Assembly: GCA_030587365.1 (NCBI GenBank)
Contig: JAUQZE010000006.1
Span: 62,001-126,000, forward strand
Source of the DNA: Candidatus Freyarchaeota archaeon
GTDB lineage: Archaea > Asgardarchaeota > Jordiarchaeia > Jordiarchaeales > Jordiarchaeaceae
DNA length: 64,000 nucleotides
Reading direction: 5' to 3'
The notes below the pieces were generated by a model. It saw only the letters and a program-made list of their open reading frames with translations, was not told the DNA's origin and did not search any database. The position numbers were made by a program, and so were the translations under genes. Below, piece by piece: positions 53,205 through 62,081 of this stretch (positions within the stretch are counted from its first letter, which is position 1; the number at the start of each line of letters is the position of its first letter).

Positions 53205-53951
53205 TTAAAAGAACCCCGAATCTGTAGGTATATCTCCTTTGATTACCTCACCTCTGCAACCGTCTAAAAACACTTGGTAATTTTTACCTTTGTATTTGTA
53301 ACGCATAATCCAGACCGGAGCATGAAGATAGTATGCGTCATCTATCTTGAACTCGGTTTCTATTTCTATAATTTTATCCACTTCCTGTTTTGCAAGAAAC
53401 TGATGATCGTTCTTTATCTGCTGCTTAGCAATTTCGATAGCTTCATTCTCCCCTATTTCACTATTCAAAACCTTGGCGCCTTCGGGAATCTTTCGGAAAT
53501 CGTAGGGCATTCTACCCTCAAGTGGAATATCAAATTCTCTAGTCGGAAACTCTGTTTTTCTTTGAGTAAAGATTACCCAATTATACCGTTTGTTTATAGT
53601 TTCTTTTTTCTCTATACGGGGGCCCATGCGCTCGAATAATCCTCTATATTTGGAGGTGGCGGTTAAAGGTATAATCCAGAAAGGTAATAAGTACAAATGA
53701 ACATCGGTGAATTTCGCCCTAAGCGCCATACCTGTAGGAGCTATGAAACTAGAATTCATCCAACTTTTAACAATGTTTATCGCCTTTTTCTCATCGAAAT
53801 TACTGGGAAGAAGAGAATGCTCTAGGGTGAAAGGCTTACCAACATCGATAACAACTGTGTATCCGCAATAAGGGCAGGTTACGACTATCTCACCTGAAGA
53901 ATATTTCAGCGGCGCATCGCAGTGCTGGCATGATATCTTTTGAGTCGCCAT
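53205..53951 (-). CDS. Zinc-ribbon protein of unknown function
   Basis: 248 residues. An N-terminal CQHC...CPYC zinc ribbon (residues 8-29) is followed by a soluble alpha/beta region with two similar halves, each a helix followed by a strand ending in a proline-aromatic turn (LYLLPFWIIPLTA and YYLHAPVWIMRYK). No membrane helix is certain. Similar zinc-ribbon proteins in archaea accompany membrane-quality-control genes; here two HtpX proteases are encoded immediately across the divergent promoter region, which suggests a link. Confidence 0.7.
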   Translation of the reverse strand: MATQKISCQHCDAPLKYSSGEIVVTCPYCGYTVVIDVGKPFTLEHSLLPSNFDEKKAINIVKSWMNSSFIAPTGMALRAKFTDVHLYLLPFWIIPLTATSKYRGLFERMGPRIEKKETINKRYNWVIFTQRKTEFPTREFDIPLEGRMPYDFRKIPEGAKVLNSEIGENEAIEIAKQQIKNDHQFLAKQEVDKIIEIETEFKIDDAYYLHAPVWIMRYKYKGKNYQVFLDGCRGEVIKGDIPTDSGFF

Positions 53952-54092
53952 TTAAATACACCACACTTAAAGTTCTAGTACAAATCAAACAATTAAATTT
54001 ATTTAGAGAGATATATTTCTGTTGCATAAAGGGAAAGCTTAATTTTAATTTGCATTATATATATTAAAAGAATTTGAGAGGAAGACTGAAGA

Positions 54093-55187
54093 ATGGGAAG
54101 ACTGGTAAATCTAAAGGCGAGAATGGGAGTATCAATCGGATTAATGTTTATAGTTTTATTAGGTTTCCTGCTGGGTATAACACTTCTGATCTTCTATTTC
54201 TTTAACTGGATTAATACACTATTTGGAGTAAACATTTTGACATTCTTTATGATTTCGCTAGTCTTGGCAGGAATTACTGGACTGTTTATACTGTTTCAAT
54301 GGGCGATCGGCCCATCCATAGTGAGGCGCTCAATGAATCTGCACTACTTAGAAAGGGGTGAGAATCCCTGGCTTGAATCCGTGGTTACGAAAATGGCTGA
54401 GAAGAGTAATCTGCCGAAACCCCCAATCGCTATAGCACCAGATGAGGAACCAAACTGCTTCGTGTTTGGAAGGACTGCAAAAAGTGCAAACTTAGTGGTA
54501 ACTAAAGGACTTTTAACTAAACTAAACAAAAAAGAGATTGAAGCGGTAATAGGACATGAAATAGGACACATAAAGCACAAGGATCACTTGGTAATGACTT
54601 GTCTTGCGGCCATACCAGTATTTTGCTTTTTAATAGCAACGTTTGCCTTCCAGAGTTTAAGATTCGCTAGACCGGTTGGTCGCAGAAAAGAAGGAGGAGC
54701 GATATTATTATTAGTTATGGCGGTTGCCATAGTTTCGATGGTGGCATACATAGTAGGTTTATTGATTGTTAGAACTCTAAGTAGGATGAGAGAGTTCTAC
54801 TCCGACGCCTACTCATCCTACATCACCGAAAATCCGAGAGGATTGAAAAGCGCCCTCACAAAAATCGCCTACGGATTGTCCGTAACTCCGAAGGAAACTC
54901 AGGGAGTAAGAGCATTCTTTATTGAAGACCCAGTAAGAGCGAGAAATGAAATACAGAACATTGTAGAGCATGGGAGCGAGTACGATCTAGATAAGGATGG
55001 AACAATTGATGAGAAGGAGCTCGAGCTAGCAATGGAAGCGGAAGCAAAAAAGAGCAGATGGAACCGCTTTAATAATCTGTTTTCCACGCATCCTCCAACA
55101 TACAAACGTGTACTTCTTCTCAGCCAGATAGAGAAAGAGATGGCCTCTGGAAGATATACGACGAAAAATATATACAAGTATGTTTAA
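54093..55187 (+). CDS. HtpX-like M48 membrane metalloprotease with an EF-hand loop (first copy)
   Basis: 364 residues. Two N-terminal membrane helices (about 12-70), zinc motif His155-Glu156-x2-His159 (HEIGH), a second hydrophobic pair (about 170-232), and the third ligand Glu in MREFYSDAY. Near the C-terminus, residues 298-309 read DLDKDGTIDEKE, a perfect EF-hand calcium loop (D-x-D-x-D-G-x-I-D-x-x-E) flanked by helices. Ordinary HtpX lacks this. It degrades misfolded membrane proteins; the loop suggests calcium control. TATATATT precedes the start by about 40 bases. Confidence 0.93.
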   Translation: MGRLVNLKARMGVSIGLMFIVLLGFLLGITLLIFYFFNWINTLFGVNILTFFMISLVLAGITGLFILFQWAIGPSIVRRSMNLHYLERGENPWLESVVTKMAEKSNLPKPPIAIAPDEEPNCFVFGRTAKSANLVVTKGLLTKLNKKEIEAVIGHEIGHIKHKDHLVMTCLAAIPVFCFLIATFAFQSLRFARPVGRRKEGGAILLLVMAVAIVSMVAYIVGLLIVRTLSRMREFYSDAYSSYITENPRGLKSALTKIAYGLSVTPKETQGVRAFFIEDPVRARNEIQNIVEHGSEYDLDKDGTIDEKELELAMEAEAKKSRWNRFNNLFSTHPPTYKRVLLLSQIEKEMASGRYTTKNIYKYV

Positions 55188-55404
55188 CCCGAACATTCGG
55201 GTCTGAATTCAACATTCGGCTTTTTAAATCTCCAACCACTTCTACAGAAATTTTATATTCTATTAGAAAGTCTTAAAAAAATTTAAATTAAAATTTTCTT
55301 TATAATTAATAGAACTTTTCGAGCTTAGAGTAAAGCTAATATTAGGGAATTTAAAATATTTAACCATCAAAAAATAATTTGGAAAGCAATTGAGGTATCT
55401 TGCT

Positions 55405-56604
55405 TTGGGCCGACTGTTTATGCTGAAGGCTAGAATGGGTACATCTGTTGTACTTATGTTAGTGGTGCTATTTGCTTTTATTTTTGCTCTAAGTCTGCTA
55501 ATACTATTTTTGCTCAATGAGATTCCAGCTTTAACTCCATCTTTGAACCTCGAAGCATTAATTCCGTCAGAAATTGAGATAGATGAGTGGACAGCTTTGT
55601 ATTTATGGGCACAGTCTGAAATTTTGACGTGGCAGTTGCAAGCATATTTCCTACTCCAGCTTTGGCTCCCATCCCTCGACTATCTCCGTATGATTTTATA
55701 TGTATCAGTGTTTACAGCAGTTTTCGTATTGTTTCAATGGGCGATTGGGCCCGGTATAGTAAGGCGTTCACTACATCTTCAATATCTTAACAAGGGTGAA
55801 AACCCCTGGCTTGAGAAAACAGTGGGTGAGTTAGCGGAAAAAAGTGGAGTGCCCAAACCCAAGATAGCTATATGGTCTACTGAGCATCCGAATGCTTGTG
55901 TATTCGGCAGAACCGCAGGCAGCTCCACTCTGGCTGTTTCCCAAGGGCTTCTGAATTTATTGAATAAAGAAGAAATCAGTACAGTGATTGGGCATGAGAT
56001 TGGACACTTGAGGCATAAGGACCATTTGGTGATGACCTTCCTCAGCGCAATACCAGTTATGTGCTACATGATTGCGATGTTTGCATTCTATGGTTCGAGA
56101 GGTCAGAGACGAGGAAAGTGGGCAGTAATTCTTTTGGTAATAGCAGTAGTAGCGTTCATAGTATACATAATAACGTTGGCGGTGGTCAGAACTTTAAGTA
56201 GGCAGAGGGAATTCTACTCCGATGCCTATTCAGCCTACTTAACTGAGAATCCGCGAGGAATGCGAAGTGCACTCACAAAAATAGCCTACGGGTTATCGAT
56301 AAACCCTCGAGAAACACATGGAGCTAGAGCATTCTTTATAGAAGACCCTGCAAACGCAATAGACCAGGTGCGACGTATCGTGGAGAAGAAGAGTGTATAT
56401 GATCTCGACAAGGATGGAACGCTTGATGAGAAGGAACTAGAACTGGCGATGGAGGCGGAGGCGAAAAAAACCAAGTGGAATGGATTAAATAATCTGTTCT
56501 CCACACATCCACCAACCTTCAGGCGTGTTCTTCTTCTGAGCCAAATAGAAAAAGAGATGTCGAAAGCAAAATATTCAACGAAGAACATTTACAAAAACAT
56601 CTAA
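55405..56604 (+). CDS. HtpX-like M48 membrane metalloprotease with an EF-hand loop (second copy)
   Basis: 399 residues from a TTG at 55405, selected because a GAGGT ribosome site lies seven bases upstream and the result (GRLFMLKARMG) aligns with the start of the first copy. The copy has a longer outside loop after the first helix (about 45 extra residues). Zinc motif His197-Glu-x2-His201 and EF-hand loop DLDKDGTLDEKE at residues 333-344 are both kept. Retention of the loop in both copies argues for a function. The genes are separated by about 220 bases. Confidence 0.92.
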   Translation: MGRLFMLKARMGTSVVLMLVVLFAFIFALSLLILFLLNEIPALTPSLNLEALIPSEIEIDEWTALYLWAQSEILTWQLQAYFLLQLWLPSLDYLRMILYVSVFTAVFVLFQWAIGPGIVRRSLHLQYLNKGENPWLEKTVGELAEKSGVPKPKIAIWSTEHPNACVFGRTAGSSTLAVSQGLLNLLNKEEISTVIGHEIGHLRHKDHLVMTFLSAIPVMCYMIAMFAFYGSRGQRRGKWAVILLVIAVVAFIVYIITLAVVRTLSRQREFYSDAYSAYLTENPRGMRSALTKIAYGLSINPRETHGARAFFIEDPANAIDQVRRIVEKKSVYDLDKDGTLDEKELELAMEAEAKKTKWNGLNNLFSTHPPTFRRVLLLSQIEKEMSKAKYSTKNIYKNI

Positions 56605-56646
56605 ACCAGAAAGACAAGTTATTGGTAAACTTTTTTTATTTTCTTT

Positions 56647-59367
56647 TCACATCTGTGGCGAAGACGCTCGCCGTTCAAAAAACTTCACTACTTCCGTAGC
56701 AAATATGATTGAACTCGAACCTAGAACTACGATTACTAGCTCCAAAAGGGATAATGGAGTTGTGTGAAACAGGGTCTGAAGTTGAGGAAGATATACTACT
56801 GCTAATTGCAGAATTAAAGATATTACTGTTGCTAATATTATATACCTGTTTGAGAAAGTTCCGATTTTAAATATGGACTCTCTTTGGGAATGGACGATAA
56901 ACGTGTGAAAGAGCTGAAGAAAAACCATGTTCGTAAAAGCGATTGTTCTTGCAGTATCCAAGTTCGAATAGGAAATTCCTAAGGGGGAGAACACGCCTAA
57001 CGCAGAACTGTATAGGAGGAGGGTGGATACACACATAACTGTTGCGACAACAGTCATATTATAAATCATCTTTCTTGTTATTACAGGTTCTTTGGGATTC
57101 CTTGGAGGACGAAGCATAATATCCGCTTCTGCGGAATCCACTGAAAGTGCTAGCGCGGGGAAACTATCAGTTACAAGGTTAATCCACAAAATTTGGACTG
57201 CAACAATTGGTATTGGCAGACCTATAATCAATCCTATAAATATAATTAGTATTTCGCCAATATTTGTGGAGAGAAGGTAGTATATGGCCTTTTTTATATT
57301 ATTATAAATTATGCGCCCCTCTTCAACAGCGGCTACACTGGATGCGAAGTTGTCGTCCGCAAGAATCATTTCCGACGCTTCTTTGGCAACATCAGTCCCA
57401 GTAATCCCCATTGCGACACCGATGTCCGCTTTCCTGAGAGCCGGTGCATCATTAACTCCGTCACCAGTCATGGCTACTATATGATTTTTCTTTTTTAGGG
57501 AGTTAACTATTCTAAGCTTATGTTCGGGAGAGACGCGTGCATAAACAGTGACTTCCTGAACTATCTTATCAAGCTGTGCGTCACTCATGTTTTCCAGCTC
57601 GGCTCCGGTTAGTGTCTTTCCATCTCCTTCGAGAAGCCCCAATTCCTTTGCTATGGCCTTAGCGGTGAATTCGTTATCTCCTGTTATCATAACCACTTTT
57701 ATGCCCGCCTTTTTACACTTTTGAACAGCAGATACGGCTTCTTCTCGGGGGGGATCCAACATACCCATAAGGCCTACGAAAATTAGATTGTTCTCTACAT
57801 TTTCCGGGGTATATTCTTGGTATGCGTTGGGTAATTCTTTGTAAGCCACGGCTAAAACTCGTAAAGCGTCACTAGCCATTTCTTGGTTAATTTTTAAAAT
57901 TTCTTCCTTCTCTTTACCAGTTAGTTCTCTAATCTGTCCATCGGAATATATAGCGTTACTCAGGTTAAGTATTACTTCTGCTGCTCCTTTAACATATGCT
58001 ACCTCTGTTCCTTCAGGTGTTTTATGTATGGTGGACATAGCCTTTCTTTCAGATTCAAAAGGTATTTCTCCAATGCGTGGATATTGTTTGGTAATTACTT
58101 TCTGTTTTATTCCAGCCTTCTCTGCCGCAACAATAAGAGCACCTTCGGTTGGATCACCAATTATGCACCAATTCTCATTTTTCTCTAATTTTGCGTTATT
58201 GCAGAGTGCGCCGATAGTTAACGTTAGACTGAGACTTGAATTTTCATTGGGATTAATTTTTGACCCGTTATTGTAAAATTCACCCTTGGGTTCATAACCC
58301 ACATTTGTTACCTCAAAAATGTTGTTGTTTGTACATATTTTGCGGACAGTCATTTCGTTTCGAGTAAAGGTTCCAGTCTTATCGGAACAGATAACGGTGG
58401 CGCTTCCCAAAGTTTCTACCGCAGGCAGTTTTCTTATAATAGCGTTCCTCTTAGCCATTCTCTGAACCCCGAGAGCGAGAGTTATGGTAACTACTGCGGG
58501 TAAGCTCTCAGGTATTGCTGCCACAGCTAAACCCACGGAATTCAAGAACATATCGAAGATGCTACCTTCTCTAAGAATTCCCGTAAAGAATACAATTAAA
58601 CAAATGATTATAACAATATAAGTCAACTTTTTAGCCAAATCCCTTAGTTTTACCTGTAGAGGGGTTTCCTCGCTCTCAACAGTTTGAATTAACTCCGCGA
58701 TTCTACCAATTTCTGTTTTCATACCGGTGGATACCACATATCCCCTTCCCCTCCCTCTGGTTACTATGGTACCCATATAGGCCATGTTATTCCTTTCAGC
58801 AACAGATAGAGTTTTAACCTCTAGGCGCTCCACCCTCTTTTTAACCGGGACAGATTCTCCAGTTAATAAAGATTCATCTATTTCTAGACTTGTGCATTCA
58901 GAAAAGCGAATATCTGCCGGCACCCGCTCCCCTGTCTCCATCAGTACCAGATCTCCGGGAACCAACTCGCTGGCCAGTATCGTCTCCTCGCATCCTTCAC
59001 GTATCACAACTGCTTTGGGCGCTGTTAACTTTTTAAGAGCTTCGATCGACTTTTCAGCTCTATACTCCTGATAAAAGCCTAATATGGCGTTTAAAATGAT
59101 TACCACCGAGATTACAAGAGCATCAGTGAAGTCTCCAAGGAAAAGGGCTATAATGGTAGCAGCGACAAGAATCAGAATTAAATAGTTCTTAAACTGCTCC
59201 GCGAAAATCCTTAAAGCGGAGGGCCCTTTTTTCTCCTGTAAAATATTTGGGCCGAATTCCTGCAACCTACGTTTAGCCTCTTCTTTCCCGATACCGGACC
59301 GCCCAGTTTTTAGAGAGGCCTCGACACTTTCAACGCTCATTGTGTGAAATGGTTGTTCGCTTTCCAA
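56647..59367 (-). CDS. P-type Ca2+/cation-transporting ATPase (type II)
   Basis: 906 residues. Phosphorylation motif DKTGTFTRN with Asp329, the TGES actuator motif (LLTGESVPVKK), the hinge MTGDGVNDAPAL, and ten membrane helices by hydrophobicity. The M4 segment AAIPESLPAVVTITLALG and the M5/M6 region match SERCA/PMR1-like type II pumps that export Ca2+ (or Na+/K+). Convergent with the second EF-hand HtpX gene, 42 bases apart. It would expel cytosolic calcium at the cost of ATP. Confidence 0.93.
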   Translation of the reverse strand: MESEQPFHTMSVESVEASLKTGRSGIGKEEAKRRLQEFGPNILQEKKGPSALRIFAEQFKNYLILILVAATIIALFLGDFTDALVISVVIILNAILGFYQEYRAEKSIEALKKLTAPKAVVIREGCEETILASELVPGDLVLMETGERVPADIRFSECTSLEIDESLLTGESVPVKKRVERLEVKTLSVAERNNMAYMGTIVTRGRGRGYVVSTGMKTEIGRIAELIQTVESEETPLQVKLRDLAKKLTYIVIIICLIVFFTGILREGSIFDMFLNSVGLAVAAIPESLPAVVTITLALGVQRMAKRNAIIRKLPAVETLGSATVICSDKTGTFTRNEMTVRKICTNNNIFEVTNVGYEPKGEFYNNGSKINPNENSSLSLTLTIGALCNNAKLEKNENWCIIGDPTEGALIVAAEKAGIKQKVITKQYPRIGEIPFESERKAMSTIHKTPEGTEVAYVKGAAEVILNLSNAIYSDGQIRELTGKEKEEILKINQEMASDALRVLAVAYKELPNAYQEYTPENVENNLIFVGLMGMLDPPREEAVSAVQKCKKAGIKVVMITGDNEFTAKAIAKELGLLEGDGKTLTGAELENMSDAQLDKIVQEVTVYARVSPEHKLRIVNSLKKKNHIVAMTGDGVNDAPALRKADIGVAMGITGTDVAKEASEMILADDNFASSVAAVEEGRIIYNNIKKAIYYLLSTNIGEILIIFIGLIIGLPIPIVAVQILWINLVTDSFPALALSVDSAEADIMLRPPRNPKEPVITRKMIYNMTVVATVMCVSTLLLYSSALGVFSPLGISYSNLDTARTIAFTNMVFLQLFHTFIVHSQRESIFKIGTFSNRYIILATVISLILQLAVVYLPQLQTLFHTTPLSLLELVIVVLGSSSIIFATEVVKFFERRASSPQM

Positions 59368-59758
59368 ATTTCATCAGCCCAATCAGGAAATAGTGAAGAC
59401 GGGTAGCATATCTCATAGATAAAGTTAACTCAGATAGTATACAATTACGGTTTTTCAATAGCTCAAACAAATATATAACAATTTTTGTGAGGATCACTAA
59501 TCGTGAATTACCAAAATTATTAAGTACCAATTGAAGAGTTTTAAAATGTTGATCTCTAGAACAAGAATATGAATACATATATTAAATCTTTCCGAAAGCT
59601 TAGTAAATTGTTTCATTTTAAACCGTATTTGACTCAAGATAGAAATAGTAAAAATTTAAAAGGTTAAATTCCCTTGGTTTCAAAAACAAAGATATTTATC
59701 GAGAAATTTAATATTATTCTAACACAAGTGTTTCTAAGAATTATCGGAGGAAAAAGAT
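59368..59758. other. Intergenic region between divergent P-ATPase and winged-helix gene
   Basis: About 390 bases without a gene. AT-rich; ATATTTATCG at 59690-59699 or TTTAATATT at 59706-59714 are candidate TATA boxes for the gene at 59759, which has GGAGG eight bases before its ATG. ATATATAAC near 59470 could serve the ATPase. Confidence 0.4.
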
Positions 59759-60217
59759 ATGCCAAAGAGAACCAAAGCAAAAGATGAGACAGAGGAAATA
59801 GAAGAGAAGGAAATAGAGGAAATCGTTGAAGAAATGGAAAAAGAGGCAGTAGAAGAAAAGGAGAGAAAGAAGAAAGAAAAAAAGGAAGAGAAAAAAGAAG
59901 AAAAGAAAGAAGAAAAAGAGCCGGAGAAGGAACAAACAGTCCCGGTGATTCCTCCCCATGTTCGCGGCTTATCTGTTTCTCTCAAAGAGGAGAAGGAGGA
60001 AAAACGGGAAAAAAGAGCACCTATAATTAGGGATGACCTCTCTGAGATTGAAAACCGGATTATAAATATTATAGGATATGAGCCTAAAAGACCAAGAGCT
60101 ATTACCAGAATGTTAAGGGGTAAACTAAATCAGAATGAAGTGGTTTCTATCCTCAGACAGTTGGAAGAGAAAAAAGTCGTCAAAAGGGAAGGGACCAAAT
60201 CCTGGAAAATGGCTTAG
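59759..60217 (+). CDS. Charged N-terminus plus winged-helix protein
   Basis: 152 residues. The first ~90 are almost purely Glu and Lys (several EEKKEEK units) and probably unstructured. The last ~65 residues form a winged helix: LSEIENRIINIIGYEPKRP, then RAITRMLRGKLNQNEVVSIL and LEEKKVVKREG. It resembles small archaeal winged-helix proteins attached to charged tails; a ribosomal eS25-like or transcription role is possible but I cannot assign one. The stop is followed by a T-rich stretch that may terminate transcription. Confidence 0.7.
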   Translation: MPKRTKAKDETEEIEEKEIEEIVEEMEKEAVEEKERKKKEKKEEKKEEKKEEKEPEKEQTVPVIPPHVRGLSVSLKEEKEEKREKRAPIIRDDLSEIENRIINIIGYEPKRPRAITRMLRGKLNQNEVVSILRQLEEKKVVKREGTKSWKMA

Positions 60218-60257
60218 ACCGCTTATTCGGGTTTTTGTAATATCCTTTTTTACAAAA

Positions 60258-60533
60258 CCGTTGGCGAGAAAGCCCCCGACTTAAGTCGCGGGAATGAATC
60301 GCCAAAAAAAGTTTATTTGAGAGTAGAGTGTATTAATGGTTGTCGGTAGCTGAGGAGTTTGGCTTGGGCTCAAACGGCTAAACAAGACGCAGCCCCTGTG
60401 AGGGTGCCGACATAGACGCCGTTCCACCCCGTGTGGAAGGGTGTGCTAACTGGGTGGTGGCACACCCATTGCTTCGAAGGCTCACGCAAGCCAGAAGCAA
60501 GAATCCCCCGAATTTATTCGAGTGGAGTGTCAA
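60258..60533 (+). ncRNA. Orphan IS200/IS605-type right end with omega-RNA-like fold
   Basis: The sequence has no protein frame but ends AAGCAAGAATCCCCCG...AGTGGAGTGTCAA, typical of TnpB-element right ends. Stems visible: GTCGGT 60342-60347 with GCCGAC 60406-60411 enclosing CCCT/AGGG (60394-60404); TTCCAC/GTGGAA at 60422-60438; GGGTGTGC 60439-60446 with GCACACCC 60460-60467; and a final CGAAT/ATTCG hairpin. The hairpin at 60271-60292 (CCCGACTTAAGTCGCGGG) resembles the segment that follows tnpB genes. The end coincides with the glcD stop codon. This looks like a guide-RNA locus without tnpB. Confidence 0.65.
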
Positions 60534-61909
60534 ATACCCAATTTTCCCGGGTTTAGAATGCCTTTGGGATCAAATACTTTCTTTATCCTTTTAATGTAGT
60601 TTAATCCCAACCCTTGTATCCTGTCCATCCAATCGGCTCTTAGAACTCCTATTCCGTGCTCAGCGCTTATGTTTCCGCCTAGAAACATAGCGGTTTCATA
60701 AACTTCACGTGTTAGATTTTTGAGTTTTTGCCATTCTTCTTGGTTTCTTACGTCTATTAGTATCCCTGAGTGAATGTTGCCGTCTCCCGCGTGGCCATAG
60801 AGGCAAACTGGGATTCCGTACTTTTTTGATATTTCTTGAAACTTTTTCACCATTTCTGGTATTTTGGAAATGGGTACGCATACATCTTCTGCCTCATAGA
60901 CTCGTACAAGTCTTTTGTCCAGAGTCATAATTGCTCCACCAGCGGCTTCTCTACCCTGCCATAGCATTTGTCTTTCTGAAGGGTCGCTTGTCCATTGGAT
61001 GTTTCGGGATTTGTGAGTTTTACATGTTTCAACTATGAGATCAGTTTGTTTTCTAACTTCTTCGTACGTACCGCCAACTTCAAAGTAAAGTATGGCGTCA
61101 ACTTCGGGTAGATTTAATTCAGGCATGTAAGTGTTCACCGCCTTAATACTGCCGCTGTCCAGCATCTCAATTGCTGTGGGTATTGTATGGCTTAGAACAG
61201 TATTAACTGCTTTGGTGGCGTCGTTAATATCTTGGAATGGAGCTACTATCACGGCGGTTTCTTCTGGGAGGGGCTTAATTCTAAGCAAGGCTTCTGTAAT
61301 TATGCCAAGAGTTCCCTCGGTTCCCGCAAACAGTTGTATCAAGTCCAGACCTAAACTTCTTTTCAGAGTTTTGCCTCCCAGACTCAGCACCTCACCAGAT
61401 GCTAAAACAACCTTTAGACCAAGGACAAAATTCCTGGTAACACCATATTTTATTGCAGTCATTCCCCCGGCATTGGTGGAAATCATGCCTCCGATTGTAC
61501 ACATTTTTTTGCTACCGGGAGTGGGCGGAAAAAAGAAACCGTATCTATTTAACATTTGGTTAAGCTGATTCTGAACTACTCCCGGCTCCACCTTAACGCA
61601 GAAGTTATCCAAATCAATCTCCAAGATTCTGTTCATCCTTGTAAGGTCTACTACTATTCCTCCCTCAATAGGCACAGCGCCTCCACATAGGCCAGTTCCA
61701 GCCCCTCTAGGGGTTACCGGGATTTCTTTAGCGTTAGCGAACTTCATTATCTCAGAAACATGTTCAGTTGATTGTGGAAACACGACCACATCAGGAATCG
61801 ACTTATAAATGGAGGCGTCCATAGAGTAGCAATACCTATCAATAATGTCCGTTTTGACATTCTCCTCTCCAATGATACCAGACAAAGCCTTTACAAGATA
61901 GTCTTCCAA
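60530..61909 (-). CDS. FAD-linked oxidase, GlcD / D-lactate dehydrogenase family
   Basis: 459 residues. FAD-binding type 4 domain: the PRGAGTGLCGGAVPIEGGIVVDLTRMNR segment lies at residues about 68-95, the GGMISTNAGGMTAIKYG segment near 140, and the C-terminal HAGDGNIH and ISAEHGIGVLR motifs close the active site. It oxidises D-lactate, glycolate or similar 2-hydroxyacids. The stop codon at 60530-60532 is formed at the end of the omega-RNA-like element, so the last few residues may have been set by that insertion; the usual family ending ILNPGK is kept. Confidence 0.93.
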   Translation of the reverse strand: MEDYLVKALSGIIGEENVKTDIIDRYCYSMDASIYKSIPDVVVFPQSTEHVSEIMKFANAKEIPVTPRGAGTGLCGGAVPIEGGIVVDLTRMNRILEIDLDNFCVKVEPGVVQNQLNQMLNRYGFFFPPTPGSKKMCTIGGMISTNAGGMTAIKYGVTRNFVLGLKVVLASGEVLSLGGKTLKRSLGLDLIQLFAGTEGTLGIITEALLRIKPLPEETAVIVAPFQDINDATKAVNTVLSHTIPTAIEMLDSGSIKAVNTYMPELNLPEVDAILYFEVGGTYEEVRKQTDLIVETCKTHKSRNIQWTSDPSERQMLWQGREAAGGAIMTLDKRLVRVYEAEDVCVPISKIPEMVKKFQEISKKYGIPVCLYGHAGDGNIHSGILIDVRNQEEWQKLKNLTREVYETAMFLGGNISAEHGIGVLRADWMDRIQGLGLNYIKRIKKVFDPKGILNPGKLGI

Positions 61910-62081
61910 TACGTTAACACCTCAAAGAAAAGAATCACCAACAGCAAGGATAACTTATTATTCAAGAAGGGCGATAGCAAATAGAAGTTAAATATGTTAT
62001 TATCAAAAGAAATCTCTCTAATGTTTTAAAAAAGTTATGAGAAATTATGCAGAAGAAGATACTATTTATCTTACCCAGTTT

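Noticed and set aside
59734..59985. A Ser/Phe-rich minus-strand frame opposite the winged-helix gene
   Set aside because: Antisense image of the Glu/Lys repeats; no homology features.
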